A DNA stretch of 64,000 nt from Chionoecetes opilio (Eukaryota; Arthropoda; Malacostraca; Decapoda; Majidae): positions 32,501 to 96,500 of the forward strand of contig JACEEZ010004925.1 in assembly GCA_016584305.1 (NCBI GenBank), written 5' to 3'. Below the pieces are notes generated by a model. The model worked only from the letters and a program-made list of their open reading frames with translations. It had not been told where the DNA came from and did no database searches. Below, piece after piece: positions 21,590 through 60,588 of the stretch. Numbering within the stretch: position 1 is the stretch's first letter; each line of letters begins with the position of its first letter. The translations under genes and the position numbers were made by a program.

Positions 21590-23800
21590 TGCACCTTTAG
21601 ATTGCAAGTTGGGCTCAAAAGCCCACACGGGGGGTCGATTCCTATGTATGGCCAGAGCGGGCAGTATTTAAGTACATTTATATTTAAATTCGTATTTAAA
21701 TACATTTGTGAATTTAGAACTGTATTTATGAAATACATTGGTTTTTACGTACTTAAATACAGTATTTAAATACTTCAATGAGTAGTTAAATACATTGTAT
21801 TTAAATACTCAAAATATATAATTGTAAATACATTTTTATCAATTAATTTGGCCATAAACCCGCCCAACTATCTGGCAAATCTGATGTTACAGTCAACCAG
21901 TGCTTCCACTTCCAAGGAAATATTCCTATTTTAAGGAAATTTAGGCTTGAGAAGGAAATTTCTACAGAAACGCAAACTCTAAGGAAATCCTATGGAAATA
22001 CAGTTTTTTCGGACATTTTAGAGATATGTAGATTAAGTTAAATAACCAGATGAGCTGAAAATACACATTTTATTTGACATTTTTATTTTGCCTTTGACAT
22101 AATGTCCAAAGAACAAAATCTCGGTGCTAATTTTTTATCATATGCATATTTACAGCATCTACCGCAGCAAAGATAATGGGGAATGGGGAGGAGGGAGGTG
22201 GAGCAAAGGTGGTGCATGGGTGTTGGGTGGCGACGGGCTGGTGAGAGCCGTGGGACAGGCGGGTACAGCTCTAATAACAAGTTCAGTCCTGTCCAGCTGT
22301 CTAATCAACACCGCTATCGTGTCTGGGATTCTGTTATCATCAGTCACTTGTATTCGGTGCTTCCTCCAGGCATTTATATAGTGTATCTAGAGCTCCAAGA
22401 ATTTCATATTGTTGAAAGTGTGTACAAACTTTATAAAAATGTGTTTATTAAAATGTGCGTGTATTTAAAATGTATTTACAATTGTATTTAAATATAATAG
22501 GTGTATTTAGTAGTTAGTATTTAAATACATTCGGAAAATGTATTGAGTATTTAGATACATTTCTCCCATGTATTTAGTATTTAGTATTTAAATGCATTCA
22601 ATGTATTTAGTGCCCAGCTCTGCGTATGGCAATGCCATTCTTGTGTTATTTGGCTATATTTGTAATAGGCCTTGGTAATATTGGTTAAAATCATGCTGCC
22701 CCCACCGAGAGAAGTTAGGTAGGGGCATGTAAATAATACCTTGTCTCTACTTTTGCACCTTCAAGTTTTAGGTTGGAGAAAGACGCCCGCGCGCGGGTTC
22801 GATTTCTGCCTTTGGTAATGAGATGCTCATCTTACTTGACTTTATTTTGTCGTAAAACATGGCCGGATAGATTAATAATACGCCACCTATCCGAATGAGG
22901 TCGGAGAGGGGCAGGTAAAAATACATTATCCCTACTATTGCATCCTCAGGTGGCGAGGTGGGCACAGAGGGAAGGAGAAGGTGGTATGTGTCAACAAGTT
23001 CGTGCTAGTATTTCGGAAATAGGTACGTGGAAATATGCTCGACAAATCAGCGAACCTGTTTCCTACGAACCTTTTTACAATTTTGAGCAAGGACTTGGAA
23101 ATGGAATCGTGTGTAATGTATATTTTTTAATTAGCTTGGTATAGCTACGTACATAGTAATAAGTACTTAGTTAGGTTAGCTTAGGTTAGGTTAGATTAAA
23201 TTAGGTTTTGTCAGGGTTAGGCTCTCAACTAACTTAACTAGTTCCAACTAACACATTTCGAACTTAATTCCAGAGAATAATTTTTCGGCATTTTTTATCT
23301 TATTGACATCTACATGGTAATAATTTCGAATACGTACCTAATTAAAACCCTGCATGATTTAATTTCGCACGTACTTAATTCACACTACCGGCACAGACGC
23401 CTGCACGTTTTCAATTCCTGCCTGTAGTAATGAAATACTTATCTTATTCAAAATGTATTAGTCGCAAACCTTTCGATTAAAGTAACACCGCTCCCACTGA
23501 GTGAGATCGGTTAGGGGCACCTAGATATACTATGTACATTATCTTGCAGCTTCAGATGGCGAGGTAGATACAGATTCGAATGCTGCTCGTTTTTTTTCGT
23601 TTTTTTTTCTTGTACGCCTTGGCCGGAAAGGTTGACGTCACGTCGCCCCCACTGAGTTAGGGCGGATAGGACAGGTACCTTACAGGACCAGAAATACCTT
23701 ATCTCTTCATTTGCATATTCAGGTGGCGAAATGGACAAAAATACCCTCACGCAGGTTCGATTCCTTCCTCTGGCAATTCTATACTTCTTATTGGACTATA
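21590..23800 (+). repeat. Degenerate tandem array, unit about 150-200 bp
   Basis: Recurring order of blocks: GCACCTTCAGGTGGCGAGGTGG-like, CGCGGGTTCGATT-CTGCC (at about 21630, 22796, 23409, 23751), CTTATCTTATT-like, then GGTCGGTTAGGGGCAGGTA-like (at about 22700, 22898, 23503, 23656). Units are interrupted by a hAT element (21653-22622) and by unrelated DNA around 22980-23390 that contains TTAGGTTAGG-like runs (23166-23220). The GGTTCGATTCC core resembles a tRNA B box, so a dimerised SINE is possible. Confidence 0.6.
21653..22622. mobile_element. hAT-type non-autonomous element, 970 bp
   Basis: Ends CAGAGCGGGCAG… and …GCCCAGCTCTG, the CAGAG-type termini of hAT elements, with flanks TGTATGGC (21645-21652) and CGTATGGC (22623-22630), a 7/8 target duplication. 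Subterminal zones (21660-21830 and 22440-22610) are packed with GTATTTAAATAC-like palindromes, as expected of transposase-binding subterminal repeats. No coding region. Confidence 0.88.
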
Positions 23801-25027
23801 TTTGTCGCAATTCATCGCATATTTTATCCCTTTGAATTTCATAAACCTAAAACAACTTTGTAAGGCAGTTTCTTTGGTTATTTTAGCCATATGAAAGGAT
23901 TGATTCACATTTCACTTGTCATAATATTCTTAATTACAGAGATGATGTGATGGACGTGCTTGGTGATGAAATCCATTCCTTTGTCCTTGTCCAGTACTGA
24001 ATCAAACACTTTACGTCTCGTGTCTTAGCGTTGGCTGTATAGTTAACCAATCGGACTTTATGCATTTTAAGTGATAAGAAACAAAATGTAATTCACACTA
24101 ATAAGGACAGTGCAATAACCTTCCTGCCATTTATCAAACTGTTGTTTGCAAGCCATATTATTACGAACCACAATATATTCAGATGTCACGAAAATGACGA
24201 AGTTCTTAAACTTATCGAAATCGAGGAGCTGTTGGAAGTGTGCCCTATCATCTCATGATGCTGCGTACAACCACTAGTTCACTACTGCCTAGCCAGATTT
24301 GACGTCATCATATAATTAATTATAGGTGTTTATAGCATCCCTATTTATAGAAAGAAGGTGCTTCAAGAAAATAATGTCATTTTTCTAATGCCAGGTATAA
24401 ATTATTTTTCTCCCTTTTTTTTCTGCTGAGTCTGTTCTAACAGTTTTGTGATCTTTTCCTAATTGCATTGTACTGTTTGTGTACTTCCACATATACTTTC
24501 CATCAATTTATTTTTGCATTAATTGTCTAGGACTAAGGTGTGCCTGCGGCGGCCAACCTTCACTTTTTATTGTGATAACTTTTAATCCTATCGCTCTGTC
24601 GTGCATTTGTTTTCCAGATGAGGCATCTCCTCGCTGGATTCTTTATCTCCGGTTACTTTTGATTATCCTTCATTGGCTTTTGCATTTTTACTTACTTTAT
24701 CGTTAACAAATGGGTATGAGTGTTTGTTTCTGGTTTATATTATCGATTACGTATGTCTCATTATATGTTTATTGTGAGGGAATATTAACCATGTTTAATA
24801 TTTTTAATAAGGGTGGGATTTCTGGAAAAATTATGCTCGGAAGCTTATTCAATTTTAAAGTTTATTGATTTCCGTGTTGTAAGAACCTGCGTTTGCTGTT
24901 TTGGAAATGTGCATGAAACATGCACGTAAGTATTTTACTTGCAATGTCTTGCTGCATATTGTAGTTGTTGTTTCGGTTGGGGTTTTGACTCCTTGGCTTT
25001 GTTGGTTGTTTGTTGCCTGACTGCCCG
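23801..25027. other. No gene seen
   Basis: AT-rich; short ORFs without recognisable content. Confidence 0.45.
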
Positions 25028-25203
25028 TCAGGGTGGCAAGGTTGATAGAGACGTGAGTTCGCAATGTGCAGCGTCCCTGTGCATTCGGTCAGCGGTTCGA
25101 GTCCGCCTAGTTCGTGCTGACGTGGCGGCGCTTTGTATAGTCAATAACCTTGTAGTTGGTACTTGCAAAGTGTCTAGATAGGATGAAAATCTTATCTTAT
25201 CTT
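25028..25203 (+). repeat. tRNA-SINE family 2, copy 1
   Basis: GGTGGCAAGGTTGATAGAGA, then a B-box-like GCGGTTCGAGTCCGCC, followed by the family-specific body (GGCGCTTTGTATAGTCAATAACC, TACTTGCAAAGTGTCTAGAT) and a tail of ATCTT repeats. The second copy at 51232-51401 shares body and order. Confidence 0.88.
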
Positions 25204-25969
25204 GTTGCTTGACTAATCGACCAAGCTTACGTTTGTATTTTCCCTTCCCTAATCTCTTTCAACTTCTTCTTTTTTAACTTTTTTTCTCATAGGGCATTTA
25301 TTTGTTAGAGTACTGTGATCTCCGCAAATTGTGCATTTCTTACTAGAGGGCTTGCAATCCCTCATCTATCAACACTATCTTTAGTGTCTCCAATAATAGT
25401 AAATTTATAGTAAAGAGTGCCACCCCACCAGGCCTTCCTATAACCACCCCTCTAAAGGGATCATGGATATACCGTCATGGTTCAGCGTCGTACGTACCAG
25501 CTCAGGGGGAATTCTGCGACAGGAAAAGAAAAATCACGAAAAGAGAAAAATCATGCAAGACACAAGTGACGTGTCAGCGACAAGAGGAGGCTTCCAATTC
25601 GCAGGGAAACCCTTCAAACGCTGTAGAGGCACCGAGTGGCGTGGCCCGGTCCTTATAGCAGGGGAGAGCAAGAGTCTTTCTCTTTAATGTGTGCATAACC
25701 ATTATGTGCCGGCAAGGCCGAGTAAAGAATCAACAGCAATTTATAGTGTAAAGAGCAGCTCAGCGACCAGAAGGGCGAGCTGGTGCACGAGAATTAAGGT
25801 GAGAGTGAGAGCTCGAGAACCTTCCGCTGCGGCTGGTGGTGAGCGTTTCACTGCTGTGCTCTTTGAATATGTCTGTAGTATGTTTTTGAGTATGTGTGAG
25901 ACGGGCTGAGCCTTTTAAGGAGTAGGTGAATGCCTGACTCCGTTTGCCTCCTGCATTCTCGTTGCTGAT
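25204..25969. other. No gene seen
   Basis: A 74-codon ORF at 25463 and a 72-codon ORF at 25691 have no recognisable domain and no neighbours supporting a gene. Confidence 0.45.
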
Positions 25970-26907
25970 TGGTGTTCAACAGCATAGTGTTCCTTTTCAT
26001 GCTTGAAATAGCTTGCAGGTCTGATGCTGAAATGTTAAGGCACGGCTCTAAGTCCTTGATGTAAAGAGCTTCCAAGATGTAGAGACGGCATTTATCAGGG
26101 TATGTTGTAATGACTTTTTGTGTATTTGCTTCTAATATTTTTCTGGTAAGAACTTACTGATGTTTTTGATGTATGTGGTTTCTTGGAGGTCCTGATGCGG
26201 GATAAAGCTCAGGCGTTTGCTCAACTTCAACGTCGGCATGTCGATATAGATAGAAGGGAGGGCTTCACATTGCCCTCGTTTGCAAGTAGCTGAACCTGTA
26301 AATGGCATACGACAGTTGATTTGACTCTTTTTTTTGGTGCTTGGGCTATTTTTCTGGAGTAGGTTACTAGTTTTGTTGATATTATAATAAATAAAAAAGT
26401 TCTCTCTCTTCTCGGGATTTGCTGGTTTGACGTTTCTTCGTATGATCTTCATTATTCCCTCTTCTTTTTCATGTGCTGTAGAAAAACATGTTCGGTAGTA
26501 TGCAACTTGCTTTCTTCCTCCTTCTCTATTTTGTTTAGTGGGAGGTTCCAATGGTCGATAATTTACCTAGTTTGTTAGACTATATCGCTGTTACTGAAGC
26601 CGTTGTTGAGTAGGACTTGGGTAGATCTTTGTATTTCTGCGTGTACTTGTTTGATTTGACCACCGTTGAAGTTGACTAGCTTTTTCATGTTTGATCTGAT
26701 GATGAAGTTGCAGTGTTGCTCCATCGTGGTCATGAATGCAGTGTCGATATTCTCCTTTAGAGCTGGGTTGATGTAACTCTCATCCCATCCTTGACCAAGA
26801 ATCATTCTACCTCTCGCTCTCCTCCTTAGTATCAAACTACTCATACAGTAGTACTGTATGTATATACTCATACATACTAGCTCATCAGTAGTAAAGCACG
26901 GAAGCAT
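25970..26907 (-). pseudogene. Penelope-like element: RT tail and GIY-YIG endonuclease
   Basis: Reading down the minus strand: the post-RT segment AEIQRSTQVLLNNGFSNSDI (26640-26580), HEKEEGIMKIIRRNVKPANP, NFFIYYNINKTSNLLQKNSP, a CKRGQCEALPSIYIDMPTLKLSKRL block where YIG of the GIY-YIG nuclease has become YID, and CRLYILEALYIKDLEPCLNI with the conserved catalytic-Glu region. This order is diagnostic for Penelope-like elements. Frames break at 26575 and about 26100. The RT catalytic core is missing, so it is a 3' fragment. Confidence 0.82.
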
Positions 26908-26959
26908 ACCTGAAACAAGTGTTCCCGTATTATGAGCACTTCTCGCATTCCTTGGCCTT

Positions 26960-27480
26960 GTGGTGGCTCATGTGCTTCCAAACCGCTTCCGCGGCCTGCT
27001 CCACCCTCTGGCCCCTCGCGCTAGAGACGCGCCCGTCACCCTTCATCCTCGAGTAGCTGCTTCTCCTCGGCAAACCCTGGCAACCCTGATGCCTACTCCT
27101 CCTCCCACCGTCCAGCTCAGAAGATTGAGTCTGTTCGCACGGCTGAACGACCTCCTACGACTACCTATAGCTCCACGTCTGCCCCTGCTACTAGTTATGT
27201 TCTCCCCACTACCTCTGCTGTTACTGCTCCTTCCTCTGAAGTCCATGCAGCCTCTCCTTCTGTCTCCGAAGACAATGATGGCTTCACCGTCGTCACAGGC
27301 AAGAAAGGTCGCTCCCGAGATGTTCGATCGGGAAACAACTCTGCCTCGGCTCCTCGCCCCGTCACCACACCTGCTCCCAGCTCACACATCTCAGTGTCGG
27401 CTGTACCTCCGCTACAGTAACTTCCCAGTTCCCTGCCTTCCGGGTGACTCACGACAAACCTGGGCTACAGAATATTTAAG
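26960..27480 (+). pseudogene. LINE ORF1 (gag-like) fragment
   Basis: The longest open frame is a Pro/Leu-rich 214-codon shadow. Frame 2 over 27270-27420 instead reads EDNDGFTVVTGKKGRSRDVR, a motif usual near the N-terminus of Jockey-type ORF1 proteins, with Ser/Pro-rich flanks and then FRVTHDKPGLQNI-like sequence around 27440-27470. Directly upstream of RTE-type RT pieces, but not necessarily the same element. Several stops. Confidence 0.6.
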
Positions 27481-27499
27481 ACTCCGTAGCACACCTGTA

Positions 27500-28685
27500 G
27501 GACGAGATACAATCCTCGAAAATGCGGGAGCTTATTGGCAAGGATCCAATTGGCCAGCTCCACACAACTGGATTACGAGCAGTGGATGCCGATCCTCCCA
27601 TTGACGAAACCGCACTCTCTCTTGACGAAGTCTGAGAAGCTGTAGAAAAGTTGAAGGGTAGAAAAGCAGCTGGTGTTTGTAATATCAGTGCGGAACTCCT
27701 CCAAGCTGGGGGTGAGGCCATGATCCGCGGTTTACATGCTGTCCTGACGGCCGTGTGGCAATCAGGTACCATTTCTTCTGACTGGAAAAGAGGGCTGGTC
27801 GTCCCTATCTAGTAAGGGAAAGGGGACCGTCAGGACTGCAACAATTACCACGATATTACATTGCTCAGCGTGACCAGGCAAGGTGCTTGCCCATCTATTC
27901 CTGACACGGATCCGCAGCCATCTGCTGAAGCATCACAGACCTCAGCAGTCTGGGTTCACGCCTGGTAAGTCAACAACGGACTGTATCCTTGCGCTTCGTG
28001 TCCTGGTGGAACGCCGACGAGTGTTTCGACAAGGGATGCTTGCAGCCTATGTTGATCTCAAGAAGTCGTTTGACTCAGTGCATCGTAAGTCACTCTGGGA
28101 TCTTCTGTGACTTCGTGGGGTTCCTGCAAGGAGTATTGGCTTGATGTACTCTGATGTACTCTGTACTCTGGGACTGAGAGTGCTGTGAAGTGTGGGGAAG
28201 GTGCATCCAGCTCTTTCCTGTTAATCACTGTTCAGCACTTTTATTGACTGGGTATTGGGCAAAGTTGTAGATCAAAGCGATTGTGAAGCATTCCTCAGCA
28301 ACATCAAGAGCACTGATCTTGTTTTGCAGATGATGCAGTAATCTTTGCTGAGTCGCTGGAGGTCCTGGTGATGGCTTTCGAGACGCTGCACGAGGAGGCA
28401 AGGCCTTTGGGACTTGAGGTCTCCTGGCTCAAGACCAATGTCCAGGTGTTTGGAGGCTTACTTGATGAAACAGTACAGTCTGTTCATGCGTGATGCGAGG
28501 ACATTGATATCTTGGAAAGTTTTACATACCTTGGTAGCGCAGTCCATAATGATGGCGGGTTACGTCAAGAAGTCTTACGGCGCATTGGCATAAGCCATGG
28601 TGTTATGGACTCGCTCAGTATGAGTATTTGGCGTTGTCGGTACCTGTGCATGAGGACAAAGATCCAGATCTTCATAAAGAGTTCA
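27500..28685 (+). pseudogene. RTE-type LINE reverse transcriptase, 5'/central fragment
   Basis: Blocks in order across shifting frames: KMRELIGKDPIGQLHTTGLR, EAVEKLKGRKAAGVCNISAELLQAGGE, SDWKRGLVVPI (stop in place of W at about 27811), PQQSGFTPGKSTTDCILALR (27939), YVDLKKSFDSVHRKSLWDLL (palm motif A), a damaged FADDAVIFAES box at 28325-28355, and FTYLGSAVHNDGGLRQEVL (28512), ending near 28685 where homology with copy 1 (1-637) stops. At least five disruptions. Same family as 1-637 and 53925-55235. Confidence 0.92.
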
Positions 28686-29355
28686 GCTTTAGAAATAGAT
28701 GAGATAGATATAGGTGCATCTGGGTGAGGCACAGGAAGAAAAGATTAAGAAGAAAAATGGTTAGAGATGCTTTTGGCTAGGTGCCAGAAGTTACGAGAGG
28801 AGTTTAAACCAGATTTGTTTTACATTTTCAATGAATGAAGGAGTTTTTGGTATGTTGAAGAAAAGATTTTGTATGATTACGGGCATAAATATAAAGAGCA
28901 TAAGTTTCAGGAGAGTGATGGCTACGGTATTGTCTGTGAACTGCCTCTGTATCTTAAGTTCAACCAAGGTTTACTGGCCTTAGGATCAGAGAAAGTGTGT
29001 GTAATATATGCTTACATGCCAGAGACAGTGTCCTTAGTTATTTGTTCTGCACAAAGAGATGGGTCTCTGACACGGAAGCAATAATCATTCAATGGAAAAT
29101 CAGAGTAATACTGCTTTAGTTCCTCCCACACAGCTAAAGTGTAATGCTAGAAGCACCTCCGTTTAGGTGGGTCCCGAGGCGGCTTTGGATCGGAGAGAAA
29201 AACTAATGCTATTCCCACGGTTAGGAAAAACCAGTGAATTAGCTTATGTAATGTGTACACGAGAGATATAAGGAGTCCACTTAATTCACTCTGAAAGTGA
29301 TAATGAAAAATTCTTACCAAACGCAATTACATTTATAAACCTGCAAATATCAAAT
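28686..29355. other. No gene seen
   Basis: Unclassified; a 71-codon ORF at 28869 has no recognisable content. Confidence 0.45.
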
Positions 29356-29745
29356 GGGGAGGCGGTAGCAGAGTGGTTAGCGTCTCTGAATTGCGTTCTC
29401 GCTGACCCGAGTTCGATCCTTGATGAGAACCAAAATCCACTTACAATCTTTCTGCACCACCGAATGGCCTAAGACCACCCACATGCTGCCCATAAACTCA
29501 TGCCTTATGATGGCACATTATTGTCACTCCACCATCGATTGAGTGTGCATCAGAGGACACAGGGGGGCGGCATGAGCCTCTAATCGCAAGCGTCACTATA
29601 AAAATCCTGCCTGCGCCACCAACGGGACGAGGGCTAACGATCACAGCTATCAAGTGAACCACCAGGGCCTACCATCCCAGCCCTGGAGGTCACTACCTAC
29701 AGGCGCTATAGGCACAAATGTAAAAATAAAATAAAGAAAGACAAG
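29356..29745 (+). repeat. tRNA-SINE family 1, copy d (best full-length copy)
   Basis: Plus-strand SINE. The tRNA-like head GGGGAGGCGGTAGCAGAGTGG has an A-box-like TAGCAGAGTGG at 29366-29376 and a B-box-like GAGTTCGATCC at 29409-29419, the RNA polymerase III internal promoter. The unrelated body carries GGGGGGCGGCATGAGCC and GGCGCTATAGGCACAAATG, then an A-rich tail. Reference copy for the others at 5706/13418, 16575, 17739 and 55388. Confidence 0.92.
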
Positions 29746-30456
29746 AAAAAAAAAATTTACACAAAAAAAAAAATATAGATCCGCACTTATTATCTGCCTG
29801 GGTTCACCTTCCCTACCAATAATCAAATAGGGAGGTCACACTATCAGTGTGATTCATATCTTTGATCTAACAAAGATTTGCATCCCATTTCAACAAGGTT
29901 GTCTATACATCAACTTGACAAGGGGACACAAAAAGTTTAGCCTCACTGAAAAGACTTCCATGAGAACTTTGTAGGAAAAAAGCTTTGCATTATAATCACA
30001 ATGATCACGAGGCTTTTTGAAGAAAAAAAGTAATCTTCTGATGTATGAGAAGTGCTGCTGACACATTGGAGAGGATGAAAAACTCTGAGCATTCATGCCT
30101 GCCACTAATTGCATTGTATTGAGAGAGATAATATATTCACTGATGCAAGTATGGTTAGAGTTATTCAGATGAAAGGAAAAGTGAGGTGGCCTTGAGGGTT
30201 AGATAGCTTTGATCCTGTATACATTGCAAAAATTTGTTCATCATCCACACCAATTAGCGGTTTGGCAAATGTGGTTAAGAAGGATTATGCACTGAGTTAC
30301 TAGGTAGTGTGTAACCCTCAATTCTCACCCTGTCTTAGTACCTGTCAGTCTGTCACTGATCTTTTACCTCGATTTGTTGTGGTTACTGAAGGTTAAAATT
30401 CGTCTTCCTCCTGATTCTGATTCCTTTCTAGAAACAACCGAGTAACTTAGAATTAT
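29746..30456 (-). other. Downstream flank / possible 3' UTR of the receptor gene
   Basis: No ORF of note. It lies just past the receptor stop codon on the minus strand. No unambiguous AATAAA polyadenylation signal on that strand close to the stop was found. Confidence 0.4.
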
Positions 30457-57348
<26,892 letters not shown>

Positions 57349-57375
57349 CAGAGAGGAGGCTAGATCAAGGGGCTA

Positions 57376-57530
57376 CAAGCTTCACTCATTTCTTTACTGC
57401 CCATCACTCCTCATTCTCCTTGCGTTTGCAAAACTTCATACCAAATCTTACTCTATCATCTCATTGTATTCTTTAGTGATAATAATTCATTGCTATGACA
57501 TCTTTCTACTCTTTCTCTCATCGTCTCAGT
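57376..57530 (-). other. Upstream of the receptor start codon
   Basis: Immediate 5' flank beyond the in-frame TAG. No promoter elements can be assigned; further non-coding 5' exons may exist. Confidence 0.35.
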
Positions 57531-57901
<371 letters not shown>

Positions 57902-57959
57902 CTTTTTTCTTTTTTAAACATACATATAACTAAAGCCCCAAGGCGCACTGTCGTGTGCT

Positions 57960-58804
57960 ACCTATCTTAATGGCAATTTACACATGAATATAAAGACCTA
58001 AAAACTAAAAACTAACATTATATACATATATGCATCACTAAAGTGTTTGTTGAGGCACTGTTGCTGTCACTAGTGTCACAGTATCACTAGCCTCAGCGGG
58101 GTGGGCTTCAACAGTCTCCACCGATTGGCCACCAACTTTACACTTTGTGTGTTCATCTCCTGGATGTGAGGGACAGCGGCCGTGAAAATGTTCCACATCC
58201 TGGAGACGCGGCCCTCAAAGGTGCGTTGGTGCTGGCTGGCACGGGAAAGCGGCACCTCCACTGCATCACCACTGGTAAGCACCGTTCTCGTGCTTCGCGT
58301 GGCGACTCTCGGAGGCTGTCGTAACCCAGCCAGGTGTGGCACTCCCTGCACATGTGCCTTGTGGAATACCACAAGCGCTGCGACATCCCTGCGGTGTTCC
58401 AGTGAGTCGAGAGGACTCTCCGGCTCGAACTGGGCTGGTGGGTCTGGGGGGTCTGGGGGGTCTGCAGCATCCACCAGTAGCAGGGCTCGACGCTAGATGC
58501 TGTCCAGCCTCCGAGTGTGCGAGGCTGCACACGACATCCAGGAGAGGGCGGCGTACTCTAAGTAAGGCCGTATCTGGGCCTTGTAGAGCAAGAGCTTCCC
58601 TCCCCTGTCGAGGAAGCTGGCTACCCTTCGCAGAGCAGAGACCATGTGAGAGGCCTTTTTTGCAATGTGTTTGATGTGGCCGTCAAACCTTAGCTCTCGG
58701 TCCATTTTTACTCCCAGAACCTGACGGTTTCCTAGAGTGAAGGAGGCGCCACAAACCGGAAGCCTCCCTTTCCATGTGGCCGACGGCGGGGAGAGAAACC
58801 CCAT
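57960..58804 (-). pseudogene. LINE-3 reverse transcriptase C-terminal fragment
   Basis: Minus strand from 58804: LGVKMDRELRFDGHIKHIAK, SHMVSALRRVASFLDRGGKL, PYLEYAALSWMSCAASHTRR, then an in-frame TAG (58495-58493) where a Gln is expected, RRALLLVDAADPPDPP, LDSLEHRRDVAALVVFHKAH and the tail RASQHQRTFEGRVSRMWNIF, stopping at 58076. This is the post-RT thumb and tail of a CR1/RTE-like LINE. One stop only in about 240 codons, so it is a young fragment. 5' part missing. Confidence 0.88.
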
Positions 58805-59514
58805 TCCCTGTGGGCTCTCCGGAGCAAATTAAAACCTTTTTCCCAAGTTTTTCCCCACCTTATCACTCGCCACCTCACCCAGCAGAACCACGTTTCCATG
58901 TGGGGTAGGAAGCAAAAGAGTCATCCATCGGCCCGAAGCGGGGGACCGAGAAACGCCAGTGTGTTTCCACAGGACTTCCCCCAGTCACACCCTGTATGCA
59001 TTTCCACGGGCGTGACTCACCGCCCGAAACGCGATGGAGGGTAGGCCCCCAAATAGGTAAGTTATAGTTAAACAATTATCTTAAGCTCGGAGTGTGTCCC
59101 TGGCCCCGGCTGGGCCCCAACAAATCCCTTTTGGATGGGGCTTGTTGGCAAGTATCAGACCTGGCCTTAAGGAGACCGGGGAAAGGTAACCCTGGTTTGT
59201 TTAATAAACATTTAAAACCTCGGTTTTTCCCGAATTTTGCACAAAAACCATTGTGGGTTTTTCAATTCAGCGGCCTAAAGGATGATGACGGGGAACAAGT
59301 CAACCGGGCCTTTGAAGACAGAACACCGCCCGGGTTCCAGATTGGCAAAACCCAATTTTGGGGAAATGGCCGAAGGGAGACAGCGAACAACAAGGAACGG
59401 CCTAAAGCTGCCCGGCCTTTCCTTCCGGCCAAAACTGATTGTCAACTCCCCCAAGGTAAGAAAAATATAAATATATATAGTTTTTTCCCATTTGGGAAAA
59501 TGATTTATTAATTA
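58805..59514. other. Homopolymer-rich stretch of doubtful quality
   Basis: Unusual density of doubled and tripled letters (CCTTTTTCCCAAGTTTTTCCCC, AACCCAATTTTGGGG). No gene recognised in either strand; 62-139-codon ORFs here have no domain. Confidence 0.4.
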
Positions 59515-59525
59515 GATATATATAA

Positions 59526-59580
<55 letters not shown>

Positions 59581-59590
59581 TATATATTGT
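59515..59590. repeat. (TA)n microsatellite
   Basis: TA run flanked by AAATTATA/TATAAAAT. Confidence 0.92.
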
Positions 59591-59792
59591 AATTATTGTT
59601 CTGGTACTTTATTTTAACAAAGCCATATAAACAACCGCTCGACCACTTTTATTAAAACTACCTTTTGAAGTGTCTGGCTCGGACGGTAAAGACTCCTACC
59701 CATCAATCTACACTTCTGAGGCAATCATCCCCTACAGTGTCACCAACACTTGTTATTTATTCTTACTCGGGTTTGCCCCCTGTTACCTGTAA

Positions 59793-60317
59793 TAGTCAGG
59801 CAGATAGGTGTATCCATCATAAGAATTGTGGGTTTAGACGTTACAAGCATGAAATTTGGCACAGTCATAGATAATGATCTAATGAATAATTCCAGATAGG
59901 GAAACCCACCGCGAAAACGTCTATGGTAGCCGTGGTGGCCATTTTACAAAATGACCGTTTTGACCGCGATTTTTTTTAACCGGACGACACCAAATGCTTT
60001 TTTTATGTTCTAATGAAATGACTCTAGATACACATATATGCCATAATTGTATTCTCCAAAATGACCACAATTTACATTGGTGTTGCCAGAAATGTCAATT
60101 AACCCACCAGGGAACGAAATAAGTGCTGACTCATCAAAATTTCGGACCTCCGCGTTCAGGAGTCAATGTTTCAGGAAATTACAGACCAAATTAACTAGTT
60201 GACAGGTAAGTACATATTTTTTTTTAAGTAACCACTATTATCTATGACTGTGCCAAATTCATGTTTGTACGTATAAACCCACAATTCTTATGATGGATAC
60301 ACCTATCTGCCTGACTT
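59793..60317. repeat. MITE-sized foldback sharing the TIR of the 3-kb element
   Basis: 59800-59875 (CAGATAGGTGTATCCATCAT…GCACAGTCATAGATAAT) is complementary to 60233-60310. Either a nested MITE or a duplicated terminus. Confidence 0.72.
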
Positions 60318-60588
60318 AAAAGTAACAAATTTAGTAACTGAGCAAATTATTTGGTGGCTAAGAGATAAATACACTTTCGTCGTAATTATTAAAATGCCTA
60401 GTTTAGTAATATTTTATTTGGTTAAGTTGACAAAACGAATATGGTAAATTTAAACAGTTTCGTCTACAACAATACAGTTTGTTAACAAGAATCTAAACTC
60501 AAAAGTTCTCAACTAATTTCAGCTATGTATATAAATACTAATTACAGCAAATATATTGGACTGTTTTTGTAAACGCATTTTAAATACA

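Noticed and set aside
26960..27604. 214-codon Pro/Leu-rich ORF as a host protein
   Set aside because: Another frame shows LINE ORF1 motifs and RTE sequence follows; composition is a shadow.
29356..29420. Possible tRNA gene
   Set aside because: Only A- and B-box-like segments of a SINE head; body and tail continue as a dispersed repeat and no clean cloverleaf was found.
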